Source of the DNA: Candidatus Ancaeobacter aquaticus
Lineage (GTDB): Bacteria; Auribacterota; Ancaeobacteria; Ancaeobacterales; Ancaeobacteraceae
NCBI GenBank assembly: GCA_030765405.1
Contig: JAVCCP010000056.1
Span: 1 to 64,000 of the forward strand
DNA length: 64,000 bases
Direction: 5' to 3'
The notes beneath the pieces are model-generated. The model had not been told where the DNA came from. It ran no database searches and worked only from the letters and a program-made list of their open reading frames with translations. Both the position numbers and the translations under genes were made by a program. Of the stretch, positions 1 to 8,539 are shown one piece after another. Each line of letters begins with the position of its first letter. Within the stretch, counting starts at the first letter, position 1.

Positions 1-235
1 CCGTGAACCCCTGTATTATGATTTCTCTGGGTGAAACCAGAGAAAATCTAGGGGGGATGAGCGTAATTAATGAGAGCAAAGAAATCTCTAAGAGATTTCT
101 AGGTTGAAAACAAGAGCCGTGAACCCCCTGGTGGAACAAGGGGATTGGAGTTACTCCGCGTAGGTGGCACGAAGTGATTCCTACGCGGTGGAACATAATA
201 AGTCAGCAACTGAAAGATAAAAAACAACTGCAGTT
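1..235. other. Hairpin-rich leader region, no gene
   Basis: No convincing coding region is seen. The stretch holds consecutive inverted repeats: 22-30 with 37-45 (9 bp, inside an outer CCCCT/AGGGG pair at 8-12 and 50-54), 81-88 with 92-99 (8 bp, 3-nt loop), and 156-164 with 180-188 (9 bp). The word CCGTGAACCCC occurs at 1-11 and again at 118-128. The region could be a structured leader RNA for the downstream uptake operon or the end of a repeat element cut by the window edge. I looked for a cobalamin riboswitch because a B12-type importer follows, but no B12 box is recognisable. Confidence 0.4.
156..191. repeat. Short palindromic repeat, CCGCGTAGG type, copy 1
   Basis: CCGCGTAGG and CCTACGCGG flank a short spacer containing GTGGCACGAAGTGA. 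A near-identical copy lies at 51121-51158, and a diverged copy forms the core of the hairpin at 21697-21771. This makes it a dispersed small palindromic element rather than a gene-specific terminator. Confidence 0.75.
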
Positions 236-256
236 TTGACAAGAAAACACTATAAT

Positions 257-1210
257 ATGCGTATGATGTTAACTAATTTAGATAGTATGATGATTAAGAA
301 AGTAAGAGTACTATTAGAAAAGTCTGTTAATAACCATCCTGCTGAAAGTATTCTCTTTTCAGGAGGGTTAGATACCGCTATTCTCGCTGGTATTAATAAA
401 ACTGCGCGATTGGTAACCGTTGGGTTCGAGTCCTATAGCGAAGATTATGCGTACGCCCAAAAGATTGCCCAGTGTGACGATAGAAACCTCCATCTTAAGA
501 CTGTGACTGTCGATGAAGCGTTATCAGCGATACCTCTTGTGATAAAAATCTTACAAAGCTTTGATCCTGCACTGCCTAATGACCTTGCAGTCTATTTCGG
601 ATTATTAGAGATGCAAAATTTGAAGGTACGAAGTACCATGACCGGTGATGGCGCAGATGAGCTTTTTGCGGGATATTCATATATGAAAAATATATCACCG
701 CTTGATGAATATATCGCATATATGGCTACAAAGATGTCTTTCAGCTCGAACATGCTATGTGACCATTTCGGGATTACATTATCGCAATCATTTATTGCTG
801 AAGAAGTAAAAGAATATGCGCTTACGATCCCAACGTCACTGAAGATACGAGAAGAAGATGGTGTGGAGCACGGTAAATGGATATTGCGTAAAGCGTTTGA
901 AGATATGTATCCACGAGAATGTATCTGGCAGAGCAAACGGCCATGTGAATACGGTTCAGGGATGACAAAATTATGCGATATCATAACATCTTTTATTACA
1001 AACGATGATTTTGAGAAAAAACAAAAAGAATACAATGTGAAATTTTATAATAAAGAACATCTATATTATTACGAGATATATAAAGAGGTTGTTGGTGAAG
1101 TGCCGCAACCAAAAGAAAATGAAGTCCCGTGCAATGGTTGCGGTGCTGGAGTTGAAACTCAAGCGTCACATTGTCGCGTGTGTGGATGGGTAGGTAATAA
1201 ATATGCCTAA
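257..1210 (+). CDS. Asparagine-synthase-like PP-loop protein with C-terminal zinc ribbon
   Basis: The open frame starts at a TTG at 236; the first ATG is at 257 and neither has a good ribosome site, so the start is uncertain. The protein has the Asn_synthase fold: a PP-loop motif SGGLDT near residue 40 and TGDGADELFAGY near residue 140, which bind ATP in amidotransferase synthetases. The N-terminal glutaminase domain of AsnB is absent. The C-terminus carries two Cys pairs (CNGCG and CRVCG), a probable zinc ribbon. The family activates a carboxyl group by adenylation. The substrate is unknown, and free asparagine synthesis is not assured without a glutaminase domain. It overlaps the next gene by 8 bases, so it is probably co-transcribed with the B12/siderophore-type importer. 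Confidence 0.8.
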   Translation: MRMMLTNLDSMMIKKVRVLLEKSVNNHPAESILFSGGLDTAILAGINKTARLVTVGFESYSEDYAYAQKIAQCDDRNLHLKTVTVDEALSAIPLVIKILQSFDPALPNDLAVYFGLLEMQNLKVRSTMTGDGADELFAGYSYMKNISPLDEYIAYMATKMSFSSNMLCDHFGITLSQSFIAEEVKEYALTIPTSLKIREEDGVEHGKWILRKAFEDMYPRECIWQSKRPCEYGSGMTKLCDIITSFITNDDFEKKQKEYNVKFYNKEHLYYYEIYKEVVGEVPQPKENEVPCNGCGAGVETQASHCRVCGWVGNKYA

Positions 1211-2042
1211 AATAGCTTCGCTATTACTAATACTAACGATATGTGCACTTAACTGTCATGGGTATGCAGCGGAAAACAAAATTCCTCAAAGGATTGTTTC
1301 GTTAGGGCCGTTTATTACTGAAGAGATATATCTTTTGGGTGCAGAAGATTCCTTGGTAGGGTGCACAACGTACTGTATTAAGCCTGAAGCGGCGAAGAAA
1401 AAAGAAAAAGTGGGAACCATACTTGAAGTGAACCTTGAGAAAGTTGTCAGTCTCAATCCTGACCTTGTATTGGCGACGAGGTTAACGGATCCGCATATCA
1501 CAAAAAGGTTAGAAGATGTCGGTATACCTGTGAAGCGATTTACCTTAGCGAAAAATTTTAATGAGATGTGTGATCATTTTCTTGAGATAGGACGAATAAC
1601 CGGTAAGGAAAAGAAATCACAAGAGATTATAAATGTGGTTAGAGAGAAAGTTGATGCGATAAAGAGTAAAGTAACGAAGTTACCAAAGCCGAAAGTGTTT
1701 GTGCAGGTTGGTGCGCGACCACTTTTTACTGCCCCAAAAGATTCTTTTGTAAATACCTATATTGAATATGCGGGTGGTGATAATATTGCGCATGATGCCA
1801 TAGTTGGTTTTTATAATCGTGAAGAAGTTATAAAAAGGAATCCTGATATCATCATTATTATTACTATGGGTGTAGTGGGTGAGGAAGAAAAAGCTAATTG
1901 GCAAAAATATCATACTATTAACGCAGTAAAGAATAAGAGAATAGTTATTATTGATTCATACAAAATTGGAAGTCCTACGCCGATCAGTTTTGCTAAAACA
2001 TTAGAAGAGATGGTCTCATTGATCCATCCGGATAAAGAGTAA
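1203..2042 (+). CDS. Periplasmic substrate-binding protein, BtuF/FepB type
   Basis: A 279-residue protein with a signal peptide (hydrophobic stretch at about residues 4-22) followed by PQRIVSLGPFITEEIYLLG, the typical opening of helical-backbone metal-chelate receptors (PF01497). These bind vitamin B12, haem or ferric siderophores in the periplasm and deliver them to a FecCD/BtuC permease. A Cys in the signal region could allow lipidation, but no clear lipobox is seen. The next two genes supply the permease and ATPase, so this is a complete importer. The ligand cannot be decided from sequence. It overlaps the preceding gene by 8 bases. Confidence 0.85.
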   Translation: MPKIASLLLILTICALNCHGYAAENKIPQRIVSLGPFITEEIYLLGAEDSLVGCTTYCIKPEAAKKKEKVGTILEVNLEKVVSLNPDLVLATRLTDPHITKRLEDVGIPVKRFTLAKNFNEMCDHFLEIGRITGKEKKSQEIINVVREKVDAIKSKVTKLPKPKVFVQVGARPLFTAPKDSFVNTYIEYAGGDNIAHDAIVGFYNREEVIKRNPDIIIIITMGVVGEEEKANWQKYHTINAVKNKRIVIIDSYKIGSPTPISFAKTLEEMVSLIHPDKE

Positions 2043-2048
2043 GGGTAT

Positions 2049-3056
2049 ATGAAAAGAGATAAAGCGCAGTGGACACTATGGATACTAGGTTTAAGCGTGA
2101 TGGTGCTTCTTGTATCGTTCTTTTCTCTTTCGATTGGAGCGGTACATATCCCACTCAAGAAAATATTCGGGATGTTTACGGGAGCTCAAGACCCGTCTAT
2201 TTCAATTATTCTTTTTGATATTCGTCTTCCTAGAATAGTTCTAGGATGTGCTGTTGGCGGCGCGCTTGCGTTGTCGGGCGTTATTTTACAGGGCATGTTT
2301 CGTAATCCGTTAGTAGAACCCTATACATTAGGAATAGCAGGCGGTGCAGCACTCGGTGTTAGCATTAATGTTATGGCAAATTTCTATCACACGATAGGTA
2401 TTATTGCTTATCCTTTATGCGGTTTCGTAGGGTCGATAGCGGTTGTAGCGATAATGTATATATTAAGCATGAAGAAAAACATGCTTCGTATACAGGGATT
2501 GCTTTTAACCGGGGTTATGATAAGTTTTATCTGTTCATCACTCATTATGCTTATAATGGCACTTTCAAAAGCAGAAGATCTGCAGCGTATTGTTTACTGG
2601 ATGATGGGTTTTTTAGGGGATGCACAGTGGAATCTTGTTCTTATGATGGGTGTTATAGCGCTTCTAGGACTAGCTGCTTCATACATATTTTGTATTGACC
2701 TTAATGCTATGGCCCTTGGAGAGGAAGAGGCGCGTCACCTTGGAGTGCATACTGAACGGACAAAAAAAATTCTATTCTTTATTGCCGCTATTCTTATTGG
2801 CGCGAGTGTTTCTGTTACCGGTATTATTGGTTTTGTAGGGCTTGTTGTGCCGCATTTTGTGCGTTTGGTAATAGGAAGAGATCACAGAATATTGCTTATT
2901 TGTTCATTCTTATGTGGCGCGGGATTTTTGGTTTTTTGTGATACCTTTGCGCGAATAATTGTTTCACCTATTGAATTACCTGTCGGAGTGATAACCGGTA
3001 TTTGTGGCGGTACGCTCTTTATATATGCAATGTTAAAAAGGCGGGTGCAGTTATGA
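2049..3056 (+). CDS. FecCD/BtuC-family ABC importer permease
   Basis: A 335-residue polytopic membrane protein with the FecCD hallmarks: RLPRIVLGCAVGGALALSGV near residue 55, the GMFRNPLVEP loop just after it, a LGEEEARHLGV coupling region near residue 225, and GFVGLVVPHFVRLVIGRDHR near residue 265. Family members form a homodimeric channel with about ten helices each for B12 or siderophore uptake across the inner membrane. It begins 6 bases after the binding-protein gene and its stop overlaps the ATPase start (ATGA), so translation is coupled. Confidence 0.9.
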   Translation: MKRDKAQWTLWILGLSVMVLLVSFFSLSIGAVHIPLKKIFGMFTGAQDPSISIILFDIRLPRIVLGCAVGGALALSGVILQGMFRNPLVEPYTLGIAGGAALGVSINVMANFYHTIGIIAYPLCGFVGSIAVVAIMYILSMKKNMLRIQGLLLTGVMISFICSSLIMLIMALSKAEDLQRIVYWMMGFLGDAQWNLVLMMGVIALLGLAASYIFCIDLNAMALGEEEARHLGVHTERTKKILFFIAAILIGASVSVTGIIGFVGLVVPHFVRLVIGRDHRILLICSFLCGAGFLVFCDTFARIIVSPIELPVGVITGICGGTLFIYAMLKRRVQL

Positions 3057-3841
3057 GTACAGTTCTATCAGTAAAGAATATTGAATGCGGATATGATGCA
3101 TTTAGGCTAAAAGATATTACCTTTAATGTTTGTAAAGGTGAGATACTGGGGATTATCGGGCCAAACGGATCGGGAAAAACAACACTCCTTCGCGCAATTT
3201 CAAACGAATTGCCATTGGGTAAAGGATCGATAACCTTATTTGATCGCGATGTAACGGTGCTGGGTCATAAGGAGCGTGCACGACAGGTTGCAGTTGTATC
3301 ACAAAATCAGTTAATACCGGCAATGACAGTCGAGGAATTGGTGCTTTTGGGTCGATATCCGTATAATAATTCCTTTCAATTTTATGAGTCTAAAAAAGAT
3401 ATTGAGATCGCAGAGCATGCGATGAAGATTACCGATACACTCAAGTTTAAAGATAGATATCTTGACCAGATGAGCGGGGGAGAAAAACAACTCGTCTATA
3501 TTGCTCGCGCTCTTGCACAAGAACCACGGCTCTTGATCCTTGACGAACCTACAACATTTTTGGATATTACCCATCAGGTAACGCTTCTTGATCTTGTGAG
3601 ACGGCTCAATAGAGAAATGGGGATTACGGTTATTATGGTCTTACATGATCTTAATCTTGCGGGAGAATATTGCCAGCGGCTCGTTCTTATGAATGAGGGG
3701 GCTGTTCATATCACGGGAAATCCTGATGAAGTGCTTGATTACCAGACTATTGAAGAAGTGTATAAAACCGTTGTTGTCGTAAATAAAAATCCTATCACGA
3801 ATAAACCATATGTACTGATTGTTCCCGAAGAAGCGAGGTAG
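3053..3841 (+). CDS. ABC importer ATPase, FecE/BtuD type
   Basis: The start is the ATG at 3053, in the ATGA overlap with the permease stop; an open frame extends further upstream but lies inside the permease. The protein is about 262 residues, usual for the family. Motifs in order: Walker A GPNGSGKTT, Q-loop SQNQ, signature MSGGEKQ, Walker B LLILDEPTTFLD and the H-loop VLHDLNLA. It powers the BtuC-type permease encoded just upstream. It is the only ABC ATPase in this part of the window, so it might also serve the zinc-type permease at 6807, although cross-family sharing would be unusual. Confidence 0.9.
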   Translation: MSTVLSVKNIECGYDAFRLKDITFNVCKGEILGIIGPNGSGKTTLLRAISNELPLGKGSITLFDRDVTVLGHKERARQVAVVSQNQLIPAMTVEELVLLGRYPYNNSFQFYESKKDIEIAEHAMKITDTLKFKDRYLDQMSGGEKQLVYIARALAQEPRLLILDEPTTFLDITHQVTLLDLVRRLNREMGITVIMVLHDLNLAGEYCQRLVLMNEGAVHITGNPDEVLDYQTIEEVYKTVVVVNKNPITNKPYVLIVPEEAR

Positions 3842-4005
3842 CTTCGCTACATTCATTCTTTAAGATAAGGGGGCAAGATACGTATTTAATATAATTAAGT
3901 TCCTATCCCTTTATATCATTATTTGAGGATCAGGTGAGTTTACCGTTTTTCCCGTTGACTGCTTGCTATAAGTTTTCTATCATCGTATCGCAAAAGAGGG
4001 ATATA

Positions 4006-4302
4006 ATGTTTCAAAATCGCACGGCAACATTTTTTGTATCTATAGGATTGATTTTCTGTCTTATTTTTGTTTTATGTGCTTCAATTCTGCATGTACACAA
4101 TGAGTCTGAGGAAGATTGTGAACATACACAATGTTCGCTATGTGTGTTTAATTGTGATAAGGCAACTTCAGATACAACTCATGCTGTAACCATTTATCTT
4201 ACTCTTTTACTTATCACTATTCTTATGATTTTTAACACGGCATGTGTTTTGAAATCCTTTAATACTACATGCTTTTCTCGAGCCCCTCCCATTGAAGCGT
4301 AA
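4006..4302 (+). CDS. Small membrane protein with His/Cys-rich periplasmic loop
   Basis: The start at 4006 follows an AGAGGG ribosome site; the in-frame GTG at 3934 has no such support. The 98-residue product has a first membrane helix at about residues 8-26, then a loop with HVHN, a run of acidic residues and CEHTQCSLC, then a second helix at about residues 63-83. The clustered His, Cys and Asp/Glu residues look like a metal site. Small proteins of this kind (DUF2946-like) often sit beside metal-uptake genes, and here the neighbours are a B12/iron-type importer and zinc-type uptake genes. A role in metal sensing or handling is inference from context. Confidence 0.6.
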   Translation: MFQNRTATFFVSIGLIFCLIFVLCASILHVHNESEEDCEHTQCSLCVFNCDKATSDTTHAVTIYLTLLLITILMIFNTACVLKSFNTTCFSRAPPIEA

Positions 4303-4371
4303 TATTCTTTTACAGTCCATATGATATAGCAATGTAACTCTTTGCGGCATAACTTATAAGGAACGGAGTAT

Positions 4372-5694
4372 ATGAAAAAGATCATATATATAGTAACAGG
4401 AATAATATTTTTTTCTCTTCACTCTAGTTCTATTCAGGCGTATGAAAGCAATGATATTGATATATTGAGGAAAGAGTTTGCTCAAACGCGTGAAGAATTT
4501 AGAAAGATGCAGGGGAAGTATGAAAAAACAATAGATAGTTTGAATGCGCGTATAGAAATGCTAGAACATGTGGCAAAGAAAAAATCTATTCTTGCTCCAA
4601 AAGAGCCGTTAGTGACGCCGCCCGGCATGACACCGCCGACGCAACCTATCCGTGCAGTTTTTCCTGTTCAGGCTGGATACAGCGGTATGAGCAGATATTT
4701 TCAGAACTTTAATCCTGATATTAGTGTTATTGGTGATTTTATTTATCACTGGACTGATCAGAAACAGGATCCGGTATACGACCAGTTTCAGTTTCGTGAA
4801 CTTGAACTTGCGTTTCAGGCATATGTAGATACGTATGCTCGAGCTGATGTGTTTGCCGCGCTTCACCAGGAAGGAAACCACTGGCATTTTCATCTTGAGG
4901 AAGGGTATCTGACATTTCTTACTTTACCGTTTGATCTTCAGGCGAAAGCAGGACAGTTTCGGCCGGACTTCGGCAAGGCAAATAAATACCATATTCATTC
5001 AATGCCCTGGGTGGATTATCCAAATGTTATACAGAATTATTTTGGGTTCGAAGGTATGATGGCGCCTGGTGTGGGAGTAAGCTGGTTAGTGCCCAATCCA
5101 TGGGATCACTATATTGAGCTAATGTATGAAATGTTTAATAATACCAATGATCTCAGTTTTGCCGGTCCTGACGGCCGTGATCTTGTGTATATGACCCACA
5201 TAGAAGACAATATAGAGATTAACGATGAATCAACCGTTGAGTTTGGCGGATCGTTTGCTGTCTCACCGAGTGATGATGGGCACGGACATAATAAAACTGT
5301 AATGGAAGGCGCAGATATTACCTATAAATGGCGGCCGCTAAAAAAAGGTTTATACACATCGCTTGTGTTTCAAAATGAAGTGTTTGCGTGTCAAAAAACA
5401 TTGGTTTACGAAGACGCGCGAAACCGTCATGATTCGTGGGGTATGTATTCATCTTTGGTGTACCAATTCATGAAACGGTGGTCAGCGTTTACCCGGTATG
5501 ATTTTAGTGAGTTTCCAAATGTTTCAAGCCGGCATGAACATGCAGTATCGGGCGGCCTTACGTTTGCGCAAAGTGAGTATTGTTTTTGGCGGGTGCAGTA
5601 CAAGCACACTGAACGTAACTTTGATAAGGAAGAAAATGAGATCTGGTTACAGCTGAATTTTGGGCTTGGGCCGCACAGAAAGCATGAATATTAA
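4372..5694 (+). CDS. Outer-membrane porin-like protein beside zinc uptake genes
   Basis: A 440-residue protein with a signal peptide (about residues 1-23), a short coiled coil at about 25-65, a proline-rich linker, then a long stretch rich in aromatic residues and alternating polar/apolar segments, ending in a beta-strand-like C-terminus. This suits an outer-membrane beta barrel with a periplasmic coiled coil. RBS GGAACGGAG precedes the ATG. Genes for putative zinc-regulated porins are commonly found beside ZnuA-type genes, and ZnuA and ZnuB relatives follow here. Metal passage through the outer membrane is therefore a reasonable inference. The internal GHGHNK segment could bind metal. Confidence 0.65.
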   Translation: MKKIIYIVTGIIFFSLHSSSIQAYESNDIDILRKEFAQTREEFRKMQGKYEKTIDSLNARIEMLEHVAKKKSILAPKEPLVTPPGMTPPTQPIRAVFPVQAGYSGMSRYFQNFNPDISVIGDFIYHWTDQKQDPVYDQFQFRELELAFQAYVDTYARADVFAALHQEGNHWHFHLEEGYLTFLTLPFDLQAKAGQFRPDFGKANKYHIHSMPWVDYPNVIQNYFGFEGMMAPGVGVSWLVPNPWDHYIELMYEMFNNTNDLSFAGPDGRDLVYMTHIEDNIEINDESTVEFGGSFAVSPSDDGHGHNKTVMEGADITYKWRPLKKGLYTSLVFQNEVFACQKTLVYEDARNRHDSWGMYSSLVYQFMKRWSAFTRYDFSEFPNVSSRHEHAVSGGLTFAQSEYCFWRVQYKHTERNFDKEENEIWLQLNFGLGPHRKHEY

Positions 5695-5751
5695 AAAGGC
5701 AAAAATACAAATAAACAAATATTTTGGGTGCGAACTATGGATAAGGGGTGC

Positions 5752-6678
5752 ATGATGCGAAGTATTATTATATTATTACTGTGTATGTGCTGTACGAGTA
5801 CTGTGTACGCAAAAGGCAAACTAAATGTTCTTACGACAACGCAGGATCTTGCGTCAATAGCGCGCTCTATTGGAGGAGATAAAGTTAAAGTAAGTGCATT
5901 ATGTAAAGGATATCAGGATCCCCATTCGCTTCGGGCTAAACCTTCATACATGCTTAAAGCCAAAAAAGCCGATCTTTTTATTCGAGTAGGACTTGAACTT
6001 GAGATAGGATATGAAGATCTTATTATTGACGGTTCTCGAAATAGAAAGATACGTATCGGCACATTAGGGCATCTCGATACATCTCTCGGTGTTATGCTTC
6101 TTGAAGCACCCACAACACAGCGCGTTGACCGATCAATGGGTGATGTGCACCCGATGGGGAACCCTCATTACTGGCTTGATCCTCTAAATGCAAAGATTAT
6201 TGCGGCAAATATCGCTGTGCGTTTAAGTGAGCTTTTACCAAAATATAAAGAGTATTTTTATAATAACCTTACTGATTTTGACAAAAAGATCGATGTAAAA
6301 ATGATAGAATGGACTGCTGAGCTTGCACCGTATCAAGGAGAGAAAATTGCCATATATCACCGTAGCTGGCCGTATTTTTTTCGCAGGTTTGGTCTTGTTG
6401 ATGTGTGCGAGCTCGAACCGAAACCGGGTATTTGTCCCTCACCGGGGCATCTTGCTGAGGTTATTGGTATCATGAAGCGCGATAAAGTTAAAGCAATTTT
6501 AATGGAAGTATTTTATGATGAAAAACCAGCTGATTTTGTTGCGAATGAAACCGGTGCGAAAGTGATTATTGTGCCAAACTCTGTCGGTGGAACAAAAGAA
6601 GCAAAAGATTATTTTTCTTTGATTGATACGATTGTTAATGATATCGCTTCTGCATTAAAGGGAGAAAAGACTAACTAA
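5752..6678 (+). CDS. Zinc/manganese ABC transporter binding protein, ZnuA/TroA family
   Basis: An ATG at 5752 with GGGG just upstream is preferred over the GTG at 5728. The first 20 or so residues form a signal peptide. The mature part opens with LNVLTTTQDLASIAR, and the probable metal ligands are the His in QDPHS, the His in GNPHYWLDP, the His in IYHRSWPYF and an acidic residue in MEVFYDE. This is the three-His plus carboxylate pattern of cluster A-I receptors (PF01297). The acidic/His-rich loop typical of E. coli ZnuA is nearly absent. It captures Zn(II) or Mn(II) in the periplasm for the permease encoded next. Confidence 0.85.
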   Translation: MMRSIIILLLCMCCTSTVYAKGKLNVLTTTQDLASIARSIGGDKVKVSALCKGYQDPHSLRAKPSYMLKAKKADLFIRVGLELEIGYEDLIIDGSRNRKIRIGTLGHLDTSLGVMLLEAPTTQRVDRSMGDVHPMGNPHYWLDPLNAKIIAANIAVRLSELLPKYKEYFYNNLTDFDKKIDVKMIEWTAELAPYQGEKIAIYHRSWPYFFRRFGLVDVCELEPKPGICPSPGHLAEVIGIMKRDKVKAILMEVFYDEKPADFVANETGAKVIIVPNSVGGTKEAKDYFSLIDTIVNDIASALKGEKTN

Positions 6679-6806
6679 ACAAACATCAAATACCAGTGAC
6701 CAAATAAAAATCAATAACCAGAATATAGGATAGCGTATTTAATGAATGGTATATATTGGAAATTGAGATTTGGAATTTGGAATTTTAAATTACTGTAGGG
6801 AATTTT

Positions 6807-7640
6807 ATGGATATATTAAAGTTGATGCTTGCGCCACTTGCGATGTGTTTGGTGCTTACCGGTATACATTGTTATTTAGGGCTTCATATCGTGTCGCGCG
6901 GCGTGATATTTGTTGATCTAGCGCTTGCGCAAATTGCTGCGTTTGGCACAGCAGTAGCGCTACTCGTAGGTTTTGAAGCGGCAACAAGCGGATCGTATAT
7001 TATATCTCTTCTTTTTACATTTGTTGGGGCGGGTATTTTTTCTTTTTCACGTGTACGCGAAAAAGATGTTCCGCAGGAAGCAATAATCGGTATTGTGTAC
7101 GTTGTTTTTAGCGCTGCCGCAATACTTATTCTAGAAAAAGCGCCTCATGGACATGAAGTGATGCGTACCATGCTTATTGGCAGTGTGCTTTACACTACGT
7201 GGCCACAGGTAATGCATATACTAGGACTTTATTTAGCGATAGGCGTTTTTCATTTCATAATGAGAAAGAAATTCTTTCTAGTTTCTATGAATGTTGATGA
7301 GGCTCGTAGGCAGGGATTGTCAATACCATATTTAGATTTCTTATTTTATATGACACTCGGGTTTGTGGTGACTAGTTCGGTAAAGGTAGCGGGTGTGCTT
7401 CTCGTTTTTAGCTATCTCGTTGTTCCCGCAGTGTGTGCGATGCTCTTGGTTAAAAGAATTATCCATAGATTAATTTTAGGATGGGGTATAGGGCTTGTCG
7501 TAAGTGTCCTAGGGCTGTACGTGTCTTGTCAGTGGGATCTGCCTACGGGTGCTTCAATCGTTACCACTTTTGGTGTTGCGCTTATTGTATCAAGTTTGCT
7601 ATCGTTTATATTACATATAAAACATAAGGAAATTGTATGA
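6807..7640 (+). CDS. Zinc/manganese ABC transporter permease, ZnuB family
   Basis: A 277-residue membrane protein with the ABC-3 family pattern (PF00950): LGLHIVSRGVIFVDLALAQIAAFG near residue 25 and SSVKVAGVLLVFSYLVVPA near residue 190. It would form the inner-membrane channel for the metal bound by the upstream receptor. The usual cognate ATPase (ZnuC) is not between the receptor and permease genes nor directly after them. The gap upstream (6679-6806) is A/T-rich and has no coding potential. The stop overlaps the next start (ATGA at 7637). Confidence 0.85.
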   Translation: MDILKLMLAPLAMCLVLTGIHCYLGLHIVSRGVIFVDLALAQIAAFGTAVALLVGFEAATSGSYIISLLFTFVGAGIFSFSRVREKDVPQEAIIGIVYVVFSAAAILILEKAPHGHEVMRTMLIGSVLYTTWPQVMHILGLYLAIGVFHFIMRKKFFLVSMNVDEARRQGLSIPYLDFLFYMTLGFVVTSSVKVAGVLLVFSYLVVPAVCAMLLVKRIIHRLILGWGIGLVVSVLGLYVSCQWDLPTGASIVTTFGVALIVSSLLSFILHIKHKEIV

Positions 7641-8383
7641 AGTCGTTTTTAGCGAAAATATGTTCTTGGTGTCCGTGGTGTATATTTGAACGGGCATGCC
7701 CACATCTTTTTAGAAGTACGTTTTTTAAAAAACTTAAAAAGATCTGTCCGTTTTGTCGTGCGTATGAACGTGAGCGGAAACAAAGAGTTGAAGAGAACCA
7801 TGCGGTATATGAAAAACGTATGAAGTGCTATAAAGAACAGGGTCTAGCCGTTGAAAAAGTAAATGAGTTTATTATTCACTGTGCCGGTAATTTCTCTGAG
7901 CCGATACTTGATGTTGGTACAGGAAGAGGATATTTTGCGGTTGCTCTTGCTCGAACTGGTGTGAATCTTACGACAATAGACATTTCAAAGGAACAACAGC
8001 TTACCGCGAAACTGAATGCTGACTATTTTACCGTCCTAAATAATATCCGTTTTCTTATCCGAAAAGCGCATTATAGCGGATTTAAGAAAAATTCGTTTAA
8101 TACGATTTTCTGTGTTAATGCCGTTCATCATTTCGGTAAGCCATACATGGTGATAGATGAACTCGTATCATTATTAAAAGTAAACGGGAAGATGATACTT
8201 GCTGATATGGATGAAAACGGATTGCGTATCATTGATCGTATACATGCAACAGAAGGTAAAAAGCACAAAAAAGCGGGTGTAACAATAAATGATATTGAAA
8301 AGTATTTAACTGATATGCCTGGAATAATCCTATCTCGCAATGAAGAACACAATGAAATTGTCCTCACAATCGAAAAAAAGTGA
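7637..8383 (+). CDS. SAM-dependent methyltransferase with Cys-rich N-terminus
   Basis: A 248-residue class I methyltransferase. The first 50 residues hold seven cysteines, including CSWCPWC and CPFC, which suggests a metal-binding or redox module. The SAM-binding motif ILDVGTGRGYFAVAL lies near residue 92, followed by an acidic TTIDIS strand and a post-motif VNAVHHFGKP. The substrate is unknown. It is translationally coupled to the zinc permease gene (4-base overlap), so its expression is tied to metal uptake. A hairpin overlapping its stop codon probably ends the operon. Confidence 0.75.
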   Translation: MKSFLAKICSWCPWCIFERACPHLFRSTFFKKLKKICPFCRAYERERKQRVEENHAVYEKRMKCYKEQGLAVEKVNEFIIHCAGNFSEPILDVGTGRGYFAVALARTGVNLTTIDISKEQQLTAKLNADYFTVLNNIRFLIRKAHYSGFKKNSFNTIFCVNAVHHFGKPYMVIDELVSLLKVNGKMILADMDENGLRIIDRIHATEGKKHKKAGVTINDIEKYLTDMPGIILSRNEEHNEIVLTIEKK

Positions 8384-8405
8384 CTTCGTCACGTTCTCAC
8401 TTTTT
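8375..8405 (+). terminator. Likely rho-independent terminator after the uptake operon
   Basis: AAAAAGTGA (8375-8383) pairs with TCACTTTTT (8397-8405), with an inner GTGAC/GTCAC hairpin and a terminal T run. The stem includes the stop codon of the methyltransferase gene. Confidence 0.6.
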
Positions 8406-8539
8406 GCTACTTTAGCATATTTTTCACTTCCCCCTGTAATACCAATGCGATAATGTCCTCTTTAGTATTCAGTATTAAACAATTTTATTGTATATACAAA
8501 ATATTATTGATATATTTATACTAAATAAAGAGGTATTCT

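Noticed and set aside
1-235. Cobalamin riboswitch before the B12-type importer
   Set aside because: No B12-box-like segment (AGCCAGGAGACCTGCC-type) or GCCACTG core could be found, although hairpins are present.
592-1035. Minus-strand open frame inside the asparagine-synthase-like gene
   Set aside because: It is the antisense shadow of a well-supported gene and shows no motif or ribosome site.
3311-3574. Minus-strand frame inside the ABC ATPase
   Set aside because: Antisense to conserved Walker and signature motifs; no independent support.
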